This document shows, one piece after another, positions 10,795-18,094 of a stretch of 64,000 bases of DNA (its first letter is position 1; the number at the start of each line of letters is the position of its first letter). The translations under genes and the position numbers were made by a program. This DNA is from Paenibacillus curdlanolyticus YK9. Its GTDB lineage: Bacteria; Bacillota; Bacilli; Paenibacillales; Paenibacillaceae. Location: the NCBI RefSeq assembly GCF_000179615.1, contig NZ_AEDD01000006.1, positions 33,501-97,500 on the forward strand, written 5' to 3'. Below the pieces are notes generated by a model. The model was not told the origin of the DNA and made no database searches. It saw only the letters and a list, made by a program, of their open reading frames with translations.

Positions 10795-10988
10795 ATTGCA
10801 GTTCGTGCAATAAACTCCACTCAAGCACAGAAGTAAGGAGGCGTCATTGCATATCGTGCAACGGGAAAGGCATCTTCTACGTTCTGAACGCATCGTATGA
10901 CCTTTTGGAGCGTATCTGATTGCACAAACTGCATTGGGAGCCTTGGAAGCAAGCCCATCCTTCCCTTTCTCATTGCACCAAGTGCAAC
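10795..10988. repeat. Copy 1 of a 194-bp intergenic element with four 17-bp palindromes
   Basis: Palindromes of the form ATTGCA-N5-TGCAA(T/C) lie at 10795, 10846, 10919 and 10972. The second copy at 50901-51094 has matching palindromes at nearly the same spacing, and the spacers are also alignable (for example GGGAAAGGC and CCCTTTCTC). Both copies lie between convergent genes, just before a terminator. I find no credible coding frame in it. I do not recognise it as a named element. Confidence 0.8.
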
Positions 10989-11026
10989 GATGTGGAGATA
11001 ATAAGAAGAGGAGGAGTCCGCGCCAA

Positions 11027-11080
11027 ACCGATCTTCCTCCTGCGACGTATCACAATATACGCCGCAGGAGGAAGATCGGT
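11027..11080 (+). terminator. Long hairpin downstream of glpD
   Basis: An 18-bp perfect stem (ACCGATCTTCCTCCTGCG with its complement) around an 18-nt loop. The T-tract is poor (TTGTCTCT), so termination strength is unclear. Confidence 0.5.
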
Positions 11081-11110
11081 TGTCTCTGAATTCGTCTACT
11101 CGGCACAGCT

Positions 11111-11153
11111 AAAAAGCTGTCCGAACAGTCATGATCATGACTGTTCGGACAGC
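11111..11153 (-). terminator. Terminator of the HlyIII gene, a perfect 38-bp palindrome
   Basis: 11116-11153 is an uninterrupted perfect palindrome centred on TGATCA, followed on the minus strand by TTTTT (11115-11111). Confidence 0.8.
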
Positions 11154-11166
11154 CCTTTGGGACATT

Positions 11167-11805
11167 CTACAGAATGTACAGCAGAATCGCGAAGAAATGG
11201 ACGATCGAGCCGCCCAGCACGAACAGATGCCAGACGGCATGATGGTACGGGAAGCTCCGCCACATATAAAAGACGGTGCCGACCGTGTACAGAATACCTC
11301 CCGTTATGAGCAGCTTCAGGCCGCCCGGAGCGAGGCCTTCAACGAGAGGTCCCCATGCGAAGACGATAATCCAGCCCATCGCAATATAGAGCAGCGTCGA
11401 AGTGAATAAGAATCGGGAGGCGAAGAATGATTTGAACACGACGCCTGCAACAGCAACGCCCCATACAATGCCGAACAGCGCCCAGCCGAGCGTGCCTTGT
11501 ACAATGTGGAACAAAATCGGCGTATAGGTGCCCGCGATAAAGACATAAATAAAAGAGTGGTCGAGCACCTCGAACACGTTTTTCGCTTTTCCTTCGGGAA
11601 AGCTGTGCACAAGCGTCGATGCCGCGTACAAGAGCAGCATCGACGAGCCGTAAATGGTGAAGCTTACGACGTGAACGGTCGTTCCCTTCAAGGAAGCGAA
11701 TACGATCAGAAGAACGAGCGCAGCGACGCTTAAGGCGGCGCCGAAGCCGTGCGTTACGGCGTTGGCGATCTCTTCACGGCGGGTATACGTATGGGTATTT
11801 GCCAT
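11167..11805 (-). CDS. trhA: HlyIII/PAQR family membrane protein (TrhA-like)
   Basis: 212 residues with seven predicted membrane helices. Conserved features of the hemolysin III/PAQR family are present: an N-terminal EEIANAVTHGFGA with its Glu and His, SSMLLLYAASTLVHSF with the zinc-ligand-type His, the LDHSFIYVFIAGTYTPI segment, and a final HHAVWHLFVLGGSIVHF pair of histidines. Homologues influence membrane fluidity and some lyse red cells when overexpressed; the molecular reaction is not settled. The gene follows a small unknown gene by five bases, so the pirin, unknown and HlyIII genes probably share a transcript ending at the palindrome just downstream. Confidence 0.9.
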   Translation of the reverse strand: MANTHTYTRREEIANAVTHGFGAALSVAALVLLIVFASLKGTTVHVVSFTIYGSSMLLLYAASTLVHSFPEGKAKNVFEVLDHSFIYVFIAGTYTPILFHIVQGTLGWALFGIVWGVAVAGVVFKSFFASRFLFTSTLLYIAMGWIIVFAWGPLVEGLAPGGLKLLITGGILYTVGTVFYMWRSFPYHHAVWHLFVLGGSIVHFFAILLYIL

Positions 11806-11809
11806 GGGC

Positions 11810-12214
11810 CTACACCTTCTCGTTCGAATATGCCATGTAAGACCCGACCGTTAACGATAGTACGCGCGCCTCTTGCTCATAATGAACCGCTGGCTGATGC
11901 TCATCGTACATCCAAAACTTTTGCACATCGCCCTCACGCTCGGACAAAGCCTCAAAATAAAATAAATTCAAATGCGCAGCATTGGCTTCGATATAGGCAG
12001 CAAGCTCAGATTCAACGCCTGTGACGGCAATCGTCCAGCGCCCTCCTGCTTCCCGTACATCGAAGGGCAGTCCGGCGACCGACGTGTCTATCAGCAGTCG
12101 GCCGATGGCCAGCTTGATCAGCGCTTTGGAGCCTGCTGGCGGCGGAGACAAGCGCCCGGGGCGATGCTCCGCTGTTGGCGACGTGTGCTGCGATGGCTGC
12201 TGCGGCTGCGTCAT
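11810..12214 (-). CDS. Conserved-looking hypothetical protein, pirin operon
   Basis: 134 residues of unknown function. The first 30 residues are Pro/Ser/Gln-rich and probably disordered. The remainder (KALIKLAIGRLLIDTS to the end) looks like a small alpha/beta domain without recognisable catalytic residues. The start overlaps the pirin stop as ATGA, showing translational coupling with pirin. I do not recognise the family, and no signal peptide or membrane segment is visible. Confidence 0.7.
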   Translation of the reverse strand: MTQPQQPSQHTSPTAEHRPGRLSPPPAGSKALIKLAIGRLLIDTSVAGLPFDVREAGGRWTIAVTGVESELAAYIEANAAHLNLFYFEALSEREGDVQKFWMYDEHQPAVHYEQEARVLSLTVGSYMAYSNEKV

Positions 12215-12936
12215 GCGCGATCGCCTCCTTTTGCCTCAGGCGTCATATCGATCAAGAGTGCAAACACTGGCTCTCCCGCTTCCAGTCGAACCGCTGTCTC
12301 CGACGTAAAACGAACCGTATCGCCCTGCTGCAGCTCATGCTCACCGTTCAGCTTAGCTGTCCCGTCCATTAGATATAGATATTGCAATCTGCCTGCTTCC
12401 GCCTCGAAGACGGATGCTGTTCCCGCATGCAGCTTGGTCAAGTAAAGGGTGACGTCCTGATGGATGGCCGCCTCATGAGCACCTCCCGCTGGCGTTACAA
12501 CCGGCAGCCAGCCGCCATACATCGCCTCTGGATCATAATGCGAAGTCTCATAGGATGGCGCCAAACGGCTGTCAGCAGGAACGAACCAAATTTGCATCAG
12601 CTCGACCGGCTCTTCGCTCGGATTGACCTCGGAATGGATAATGCCCGTTCCTGCGCTCATCCGCTGAATGCCGCCGAACGTCGTTACCGCCTTGTGGCCG
12701 GAGCTGTCCTCATGCTGAAGCTCGCCGCGCAGCACGACCGAGACGATCTCCATCTCCCGATGCGGATGGGCGCCGAAGCCCCTTTTTCCTGCAATAATAT
12801 CATGGTTAAATACGCACAGAGGGCCGAAAAATCGGTTCTCTTCCTCATAATAACTGCCAAATGAGAAATGATGCCGACTCTCCAGCCACCCTGCGTCTTG
12901 ACTATAAATCGATGCTGCTCTTCGAATATCGATCAT
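12211..12936 (-). CDS. Pirin family cupin protein
   Basis: 241 residues from the ATG at 12936, which follows GGAGG by eight bases; the longer in-frame start lacks a site. Pirins are bicupin iron proteins, some of which act as quercetin dioxygenases or redox-dependent regulators. The N-terminal cupin has the metal ligands in FGAHPHREMEIVSVVLRGE and in MSAGTGIIHSEVNPS (two His, then His and Glu). The C-terminal cupin is more degenerate, as is usual. It heads a three-gene operon with the unknown protein and HlyIII. Confidence 0.88.
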   Translation of the reverse strand: MIDIRRAASIYSQDAGWLESRHHFSFGSYYEEENRFFGPLCVFNHDIIAGKRGFGAHPHREMEIVSVVLRGELQHEDSSGHKAVTTFGGIQRMSAGTGIIHSEVNPSEEPVELMQIWFVPADSRLAPSYETSHYDPEAMYGGWLPVVTPAGGAHEAAIHQDVTLYLTKLHAGTASVFEAEAGRLQYLYLMDGTAKLNGEHELQQGDTVRFTSETAVRLEAGEPVFALLIDMTPEAKGGDRA

Positions 12937-12981
12937 TGCGCATCCCTCCGATACGTTCCATTTACCCACAAGTGTATCGGA

Positions 12982-13686
12982 TCAAATCCATCCTTTCAAC
13001 CATTGCCGGACACGTTCCATCGTTTTGTCCAGATTGCATACGGCTTGTCCGTCGATAAACGGATTTTGGTGCTTAAAATAGTCCGCATGCCCGCCGACAA
13101 CCTCAATCCCCTCCACATAGCCGGGCGCATACTTCCATGCATTCCAATGCGGAATCCGCATCTTCCCGCCCGACCAGCCGCCCCATGTTCCAATTCGGCT
13201 AATGGGGTCGGTCAGCTTTCCTGCTGCATCCACGGAATGAAAGTAACTAATGCGCTGTTTCAGCTCCGGCATTACGCGAATGCGAGGCGAACCGATCTGG
13301 ACTAAACGAAAATCGGGCAAAGCCCCTTCGCGATGCAGTTGTACCGCCGCCTGATAAGCCGCGATTCCGCCGCCGCTATGCCCGATCATGAGCACAGGAC
13401 CTTTGCCTTTATACGTACGCTGAATCCCTTCCACGGCTTTGCGGCCGCCGACCCGGCTCAGGTGAATGCGGTTCGACAGATCGCTGCCAACCTCCAGCAC
13501 CTGCGCGAATCGGCTGCGGCTATTGTCGCCATACGGGTACAGCACATGAATTTCCGGCTTGTCCAGCTCCGCTACGCTAAGCATCTCCTCCAGCTTGCGG
13601 CAGCATTCGCCGAACATCTGGTTTGCCGTCGCTACGCCTGCCATCAGATATACCGTCAATGGATGACGATCTGCTGCTATTGCCAT
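12982..13686 (-). CDS. Alpha/beta hydrolase, lipase-like
   Basis: 234 residues from the ATG at 13686, which has GGAGG eight bases upstream; an ATG five codons earlier would overlap that site. The nucleophile elbow is VLMIGHSGGGIAAYQA. A strand LVQIGSPRI follows, and the C-terminal VVGGHADYF supplies a candidate catalytic His. No signal peptide is present. Substrate unknown. Its relation to the neighbouring pirin operon is simply co-direction, with 45 bp between them. Confidence 0.75.
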   Translation of the reverse strand: MAIAADRHPLTVYLMAGVATANQMFGECCRKLEEMLSVAELDKPEIHVLYPYGDNSRSRFAQVLEVGSDLSNRIHLSRVGGRKAVEGIQRTYKGKGPVLMIGHSGGGIAAYQAAVQLHREGALPDFRLVQIGSPRIRVMPELKQRISYFHSVDAAGKLTDPISRIGTWGGWSGGKMRIPHWNAWKYAPGYVEGIEVVGGHADYFKHQNPFIDGQAVCNLDKTMERVRQWLKGWI

Positions 13687-13817
13687 ATTCCATTCCTCCA
13701 TGCTGAAATCAGCTCGTCGCCGAAATGATTGCTTATCTTCATTATGTGAAGAACGCGACCGCTTTCATGCGGGCATCGACGAAATTAATCCGCTGATGAG
13801 ATGCCGGTGCTGGCGGC

Positions 13818-13864
13818 AAAGGCCCAAACCGTCACGCTTTCGCCGCGGAACGTTTCGGGCCTTT
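13818..13864 (-). terminator. Probable terminator after the methyltransferase gene
   Basis: Arms AAAGGCCC-AAAC and GTTT-GGGCCTTT flank a 22-nt spacer. The T-tract is weak. Confidence 0.45.
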
Positions 13865-13871
13865 ATTCATG

Positions 13872-14858
13872 CTAACCCTTCGGTTTATCTGCTACGGTCA
13901 GATAGACGTACCGGACGAATGCGCTTTTTCGAACCTCGCAGCTGCCCATAATCCTCCAGCCTATCTGCTCCAGCTTGCTATCTAGCGGGGACGTCCCGAT
14001 GATAACGGCCCGCGGCGCGAGCTGCTTCAGGCGAGTGAGCATCGCCCTCTCCTCTTCTTCAGGCAGCTTGGAGCATAAATTGTAAGGCAAATCCAATACG
14101 GCTGCATCGTACCGTCCTTCGAGCGTGAGCATATCCGCCTTGGAGGCAAGCTCCGCTGAGTAGCCAAAATGCGCAAGGTTGGCTCGCGCGCCGCGTGACG
14201 CGAGCGGGTTGCGATCAAAGCCGCGCATAGCGATGCCCATCGACAACGCTTCAATCACGACGGTCCCGATACCGCAGCAAGGATCAACAGCCGTTACGCC
14301 GTCTGGCTCGGGCACCGCAATGTTAGCAACAGCCCGCGCCACTCGCGTGCTTAACGCTGTTGAATAGGGCTGCGGCTTTCGATTGTGCTTCAGCCACACG
14401 GCTTCGCCCTCAACCGCCTGACCCAATATCCAACGGCCGTTCGCGTATGCCACCCCGATGAGCTGGTCAGGCGCTTTCAAATTGGCGGTTCCCCGTATGG
14501 ACGCTCCGATTCGTCTCGCTATCGCTTGCCGCTCCTCGAAGGCCGGCTGCGGGGCATCCGGCTGCCCGGCGTCCGCGTAGATGATTTTGAACGTACGCCC
14601 CTGGAGGACATAATCGGCTGCCTGTTCGATCAACCCTTCCAGCTTGGCGCTCTCCGCTTCAATCGCTATTCGCAGCTTGATGAAAGGGCTCCGCGACGGC
14701 TCCACGCTCATCCGACTCTCGACGACTCGACCATGCGGGGCCGCGCCCAACAGCGTGCGCAGCTCCAGTCCGCATAGCGCCTCCTCATCCTCATGGCATG
14801 CGAACGTATACACATAACCTAACTGTTGTTGACTTTCAAATTGCTGTTTGTTCGCCAC
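13872..14858 (-). CDS. UPF0020/TRM11-type SAM-dependent RNA methyltransferase
   Basis: 328 residues starting at a GTG with AAAGGA upstream. The C-terminal half is a Rossmann methyltransferase: AVDPCCGIGTVVIEAL binds SAM, FDRNPLASRGARANL follows, and the catalytic loop is DLPYNL, the D-x-PY form of amino-methylating enzymes such as Trm11. The N-terminal half is the RNA-binding region expected for this family. A guanosine N2-methylation of tRNA or rRNA is likely, with the target nucleoside unknown. The start lies six bases from the stop of the MEKHLA gene, indicating one operon. Confidence 0.8.
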   Translation of the reverse strand: MANKQQFESQQQLGYVYTFACHEDEEALCGLELRTLLGAAPHGRVVESRMSVEPSRSPFIKLRIAIEAESAKLEGLIEQAADYVLQGRTFKIIYADAGQPDAPQPAFEERQAIARRIGASIRGTANLKAPDQLIGVAYANGRWILGQAVEGEAVWLKHNRKPQPYSTALSTRVARAVANIAVPEPDGVTAVDPCCGIGTVVIEALSMGIAMRGFDRNPLASRGARANLAHFGYSAELASKADMLTLEGRYDAAVLDLPYNLCSKLPEEEERAMLTRLKQLAPRAVIIGTSPLDSKLEQIGWRIMGSCEVRKSAFVRYVYLTVADKPKG

Positions 14859-14863
14859 GGCCG

Positions 14864-15375
14864 CTAGGATCCTTTCTCTACGACATCGTCGTATGCAGCG
14901 AAAGCCGCGGCTTGTCCTCTATAGATACCTTCCGCATCGATCAAATTCCAGACCGTGGTGTTGCGAATATAAAACCGTCTTCCGGTCGCGGAAACCCTTA
15001 TGCCTGTATATTGATCAACGTAGCCCTGCTGTGCTACCAGTTGCAGAAAACGATCGCGATCCTCGCGAATCATCGGCTCTGCCGTCAGCCGGGACGGCGT
15101 CGAGGTGAACGCAGCCCAGTCCCGTTCCATAATGCCAATGCAGCTGCATTCCCATAATTCAGGATGGGGTCCTCTTCCGTGCCATGCGACAATACGACGA
15201 TCGGCGCGTTGAACAATGCTTCCTCGTATCCCGCAGCCTCTGATTGTGCATCGGCAAGCGTCGTGTCGATCAAATCCTGCCCCAGCAGCCGACGATAGCT
15301 TTCAATAATAAGCCGGGCATGCGCCTCCGTTGCGCCAATCCCTGTTCGACCGCCCGTTTTCCCATATTCGCTCAT
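14864..15375 (-). pseudogene. MEKHLA-domain protein split by a frameshift
   Basis: Two overlapping minus-strand frames together spell one MEKHLA-domain protein. The first (start 15375, SD GGAGGGAG) gives ARLIIESYRRLLGQDLI, then FNAPIVVLSHGTEEDPILNYG and ALALW. The second (ending at 14864) continues ERDWAAFTSTPSRLTAEPM, STGRRFYIRNTTVWNLID and YRGQAAAFAAYD. The break lies at 15124-15130, where TGGAAC reads as TGG-AAC; one extra G (TGGGAAC) would restore L-W-E-R-D-W. A natural single-base deletion or a sequencing error would both explain it. MEKHLA domains occur in PAS-like sensory or regulatory proteins; the exact role is unknown. The next gene is the methyltransferase. Confidence 0.85.
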
Positions 15376-15406
15376 GCTAGCTGCTCCCTCCGTATGATCC
15401 ATGCTG

Positions 15407-15670
15407 CTACTCGCGAAGCGCATCCCGCAGCCGCGAAGCCATCGTGGACATCGCCTCCGGCGTTCGACCCGCAGCGCCGCTGCGCCCGCGGAGCCTTGCC
15501 AGTTCTCGCCGAGCTTGCGCCAGCTCTTCCTTGCATTTGGCCAGCTCCTGCTGCAGCGCGTCGCGTTCTTGCTCCAGCCTCGTTTGTCCAGCAGCCAATC
15601 GTTCAGCTTCCTGACGCCAATCGATTTGCTTCTGGTCTAGCTCATGTTTTTGTTGCTCCATCTCAAACAC
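15407..15670 (-). CDS. Small coiled-coil protein
   Basis: 87 residues if the GTG at 15670 is used (AAAGGA five bases upstream); the ATG three codons later is the alternative. Most of the protein is a heptad-rich coiled coil (QTRLEQERDALQQELAKCK and so on), ending in a short basic tail with STMASRLRDALRE. There is no membrane segment or signal. The function is unknown. It sits upstream of the MEKHLA gene on the same strand, with only 31 bp between them. Confidence 0.65.
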   Translation of the reverse strand: MFEMEQQKHELDQKQIDWRQEAERLAAGQTRLEQERDALQQELAKCKEELAQARRELARLRGRSGAAGRTPEAMSTMASRLRDALRE

Positions 15671-15940
15671 CCCAATCCTTTCAAGCCTATCTATTATTCT
15701 GTATTGTAACATACCTATTGCTGCGAATCGTCCCTGTCGTAATCCGTTAAGCTTTCCTATTTTACAGGAATGACACACAAGGAAGAACGCTTCGTCGCAT
15801 AGTATGCAATATGAAGACATGCAATTTTTTTGCAACCGACTGACGCGCCGACCGTATAAAATAGAATGCTCGAAATCATACACTCACACCAGCTCGCCAT
15901 TCGCTTAGCATAGACAGAGCGCAGAAGAGGGGCCTCGCAA

Positions 15941-16552
15941 ATGATACAACACTTTTTGGATTTTCTGATGGAATTCGGCGCACTCGGTTTGTTTATTCAC
16001 GCATTCATCGATGCAGTCATTTTCCCAATCCCGGCATTATTCCTGCAAATCCCGTTAAGTCTCGTGAATCCCTCCAACGCTTTATGGCTTGCCACGGTTG
16101 GCTTTATCGGATGCCTGCTCGGAACGCCGGTCGGTTACTGGATCGGCCGCTCGCTTGGGAACGCTGTATTGTACAAAATATTAAAAAAAAGCTGGGTCGA
16201 ATCCGCGACCAAGCTGTTCGAACGAAACGGCGAAACCGCCATACTGCTTGGCTCCTTCACCCCGATCCCATTCAAAGTATTTACAATATTGTCCGGCACG
16301 CTGAAGTTTCCATTGTGGCGCCTCATTGCTTACGCGGCCATCGGCAGAGCGGTCAAGTTCTATGTCGTAGGCCTGCTCTTCTACCTGTACGGCCGATCGG
16401 CTGAAGGCATGATGAAGAACGTTTCGCTTTATATTTTCGCCATCGCCGTACCGCTTGTGCTCGTGTTTCTGTGGGTTCGCAGAAGAATCCGTAGGAAGCG
16501 CCAGTTGAAGCAAGAAGAACAGGAACAAGGACAAAAAACGGAGACGCTCTAG
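15941..16552 (+). CDS. DedA/VTT family membrane protein
   Basis: 203 residues with four to five membrane segments. It contains the VTT/SNARE-associated signature: an FIDAVIFPIPALFLQIPL re-entrant hairpin, GCLLGTPVGYWIGRSLG, then the second re-entrant element LLGSFTPIPFKVFTILSG, closest to the YqaA-type branch. DedA proteins are linked to lipid scrambling or undecaprenyl-phosphate recycling and membrane homeostasis. The charged C-terminal tail (residues 180-203, Lys/Arg/Glu/Gln) is cytoplasmic. The stop codon lies inside the terminator hairpin. Confidence 0.85.
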   Translation: MIQHFLDFLMEFGALGLFIHAFIDAVIFPIPALFLQIPLSLVNPSNALWLATVGFIGCLLGTPVGYWIGRSLGNAVLYKILKKSWVESATKLFERNGETAILLGSFTPIPFKVFTILSGTLKFPLWRLIAYAAIGRAVKFYVVGLLFYLYGRSAEGMMKNVSLYIFAIAVPLVLVFLWVRRRIRRKRQLKQEEQEQGQKTETL

Positions 16553-16567
16553 GGCGTCTCCGTTTTT
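16534..16567. terminator. Bidirectional terminator of DedA and lipoprotein genes
   Basis: AAAAACGGAGACGC and its perfect complement with a six-base loop. The DedA stop codon is in the loop region. Confidence 0.85.
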
Positions 16568-16573
16568 GTGTGA

Positions 16574-17365
16574 CTATTGAAAGTCCCTCTTCTTCCATTG
16601 TGAAAGGTCTGTATAGGGGAGGGCGAGCTCCACATGGTCACCGGCTGCATGCGCCACAGGCAGGCTAAGGCCGAGCTTTTCTTTCATGAAGAAGCTGTAG
16701 ATATCCGACTGCTGCTCGGTGCCTATCGATTCTAGCGAATCCGCTCGCTTCAACTGCTCTATCCATTCCTCATTCGTATACTGCGCTAACTGCTCTACCA
16801 CCTCTGCCTTCGTCAACAGGGCTGGGCTAAGCACTTCGAATGCGCCGCTTTTCAAATGTTGAACGAATGCCTCGTTGATCTCATAAGCCTCTTTCAAACG
16901 CACGAGCGCGGCGTCATCCAGATCGACGTTAGTCGTATAAAACAAATTGCTCGGATGCGCCGCCCCTTCCACATTGCCATAGCCCGTATATTCGATGCTC
17001 AACAGCTGCGGACTTTGCCAGGCGATCGTATAAGACACGTCGATCGTCGGCTTATCCTGCACCACGTCATAAGCTTGAAGGATGGCTAGCGCTTGGTCTT
17101 GCAACAGCTTATTTATTGCTTGCTGCCTGGCGTCACTCTCCATGCCTGCTAGCTGCGGATACTTGATTGTAATCGTGCCATCCGCGTATGTCTTCGACGT
17201 TAGCTGAGGCATAGCTGGTTCTTTTGATTGTGTTGTTGCCTGATCCGCGGCTTGCTTCTGCTCTCCCCGGGCAGTTGGCTCGCTGCTCGATGTACAGGCC
17301 GCGAGCAGCGTGGCGATGACTAGCAGCAGGCTTACGCTCAAACCTAATCTTCCGTTCGTGCTCAT
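16574..17365 (-). CDS. Lipoprotein with DUF4163/DUF3298 (PdaC/RsiV-type) domains
   Basis: 263 residues. A lipobox (LLAAC, Cys about 24) marks a lipoprotein, followed by a Ser/Thr/Gln/Lys linker to residue 50. The domain starting at SKTYADGTITIKYPQL, with YTGYGNVEGAAHPSNLFYTTN, is the pattern of DUF4163 plus DUF3298 found in PdaC and in the anti-sigma factor RsiV, where it binds cell-wall ligands. No catalytic domain is attached. It is likely an envelope-facing sensor or binding protein. Confidence 0.75.
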   Translation of the reverse strand: MSTNGRLGLSVSLLLVIATLLAACTSSSEPTARGEQKQAADQATTQSKEPAMPQLTSKTYADGTITIKYPQLAGMESDARQQAINKLLQDQALAILQAYDVVQDKPTIDVSYTIAWQSPQLLSIEYTGYGNVEGAAHPSNLFYTTNVDLDDAALVRLKEAYEINEAFVQHLKSGAFEVLSPALLTKAEVVEQLAQYTNEEWIEQLKRADSLESIGTEQQSDIYSFFMKEKLGLSLPVAHAAGDHVELALPYTDLSQWKKRDFQ

Positions 17366-17427
17366 GATGATTCCCTCTCTTTCATGCTATATCCTTCTCT
17401 ATTTTACCATTGTTTATGAAAGGGGGA

Positions 17428-18020
17428 GATCGGGCAAATTTTATTCCCTATTCGCTCGGGTTGCTCGCCTGCGGGCGGATAGGGAAGACTTCTTTTCCCT
17501 ATTCGCCCGGGTTGCTCGCCTGCGGGCGGATAGGGAAGATTTCTATTCCCTATTCGCCCGGGTTGCTCGCCTGCGGGCGGATAGGGAAGATTTCTATTCC
17601 CTATTCGCTCGGGTTGCTCGCCTGCGGGCGGATAGGGAAGATTTCTATTCCCTATTCGCCCGGGTTGCTCGCCTGCGGGCGGATAGGGAAGATTTCTATT
17701 CCCTATTCGCCCGGGTTGCTCGCCTGCGGGCGGATAGGGAAGGTTTCTATTCCCTATTCGCTTGGGTTGTTCGCCTGCGGGCGGATAGGGAAGATTTCTA
17801 TTCCCTATCCGCTTGGGTTGCTCGCCTGCGGGCGGATAGGGAAGATTTCTATTCCCTATCCGCTTGGGTTGCTCGCCTATGGGCGGATAGGGAAGACTTC
17901 TATTCCCTATTCGCTTGGGTTGCTCGCCTGCGGGCGGATAGGGAAGATTTCTATTCCCTATTCGCTCGGGTTGCTCGCCTGCGGGCGGATAGGGAAGATT
18001 TCTATTCCCTATTCGCTCGT
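17428..18020. repeat. Array of eleven 51-bp hairpin repeats
   Basis: The core ATAGGGAAG recurs every 51 bp at 17479, 17530, 17581 and on to 17989 (eleven copies), with a diverged half-unit at 17428. Each unit can form a hairpin from ATAGGGAA and TTCCCTAT around GATTTCTA. A second, longer pairing is CGGGCGGATAGGGAA with the upstream arm. Because 51 is divisible by three, all frames stay open on both strands and give spurious 17-residue repeat proteins. It fills the gap between the giant SLH gene and the lipoprotein gene. The same family occurs at 30450-30690. Confidence 0.95.
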
Positions 18021-18047
18021 CGGCGAGCAGCCCGCGCAATGTAAAAT

Positions 18048-18082
18048 GGGACCCCAACAGCCTCAGCGGCCATTGGGATCCC
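18048..18082 (-). terminator. Terminator of the SLH glucanase gene
   Basis: GGGATCCCAA and TTGGGGTCCC arms on the minus strand with a 15-nt loop, then ATTTTAC. Confidence 0.7.
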
Positions 18083-18094
18083 CTATCCTACTCC

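Noticed and set aside
10795..10988. CRISPR-like or coding interpretation of the four-palindrome element
   Set aside because: The palindromes differ from one another and the intervals between them are conserved between the two copies, unlike spacers. Open frames across it differ between copies.
17428..18020. CRISPR array
   Set aside because: Repeats are contiguous with no variable spacers, and no cas genes are present.
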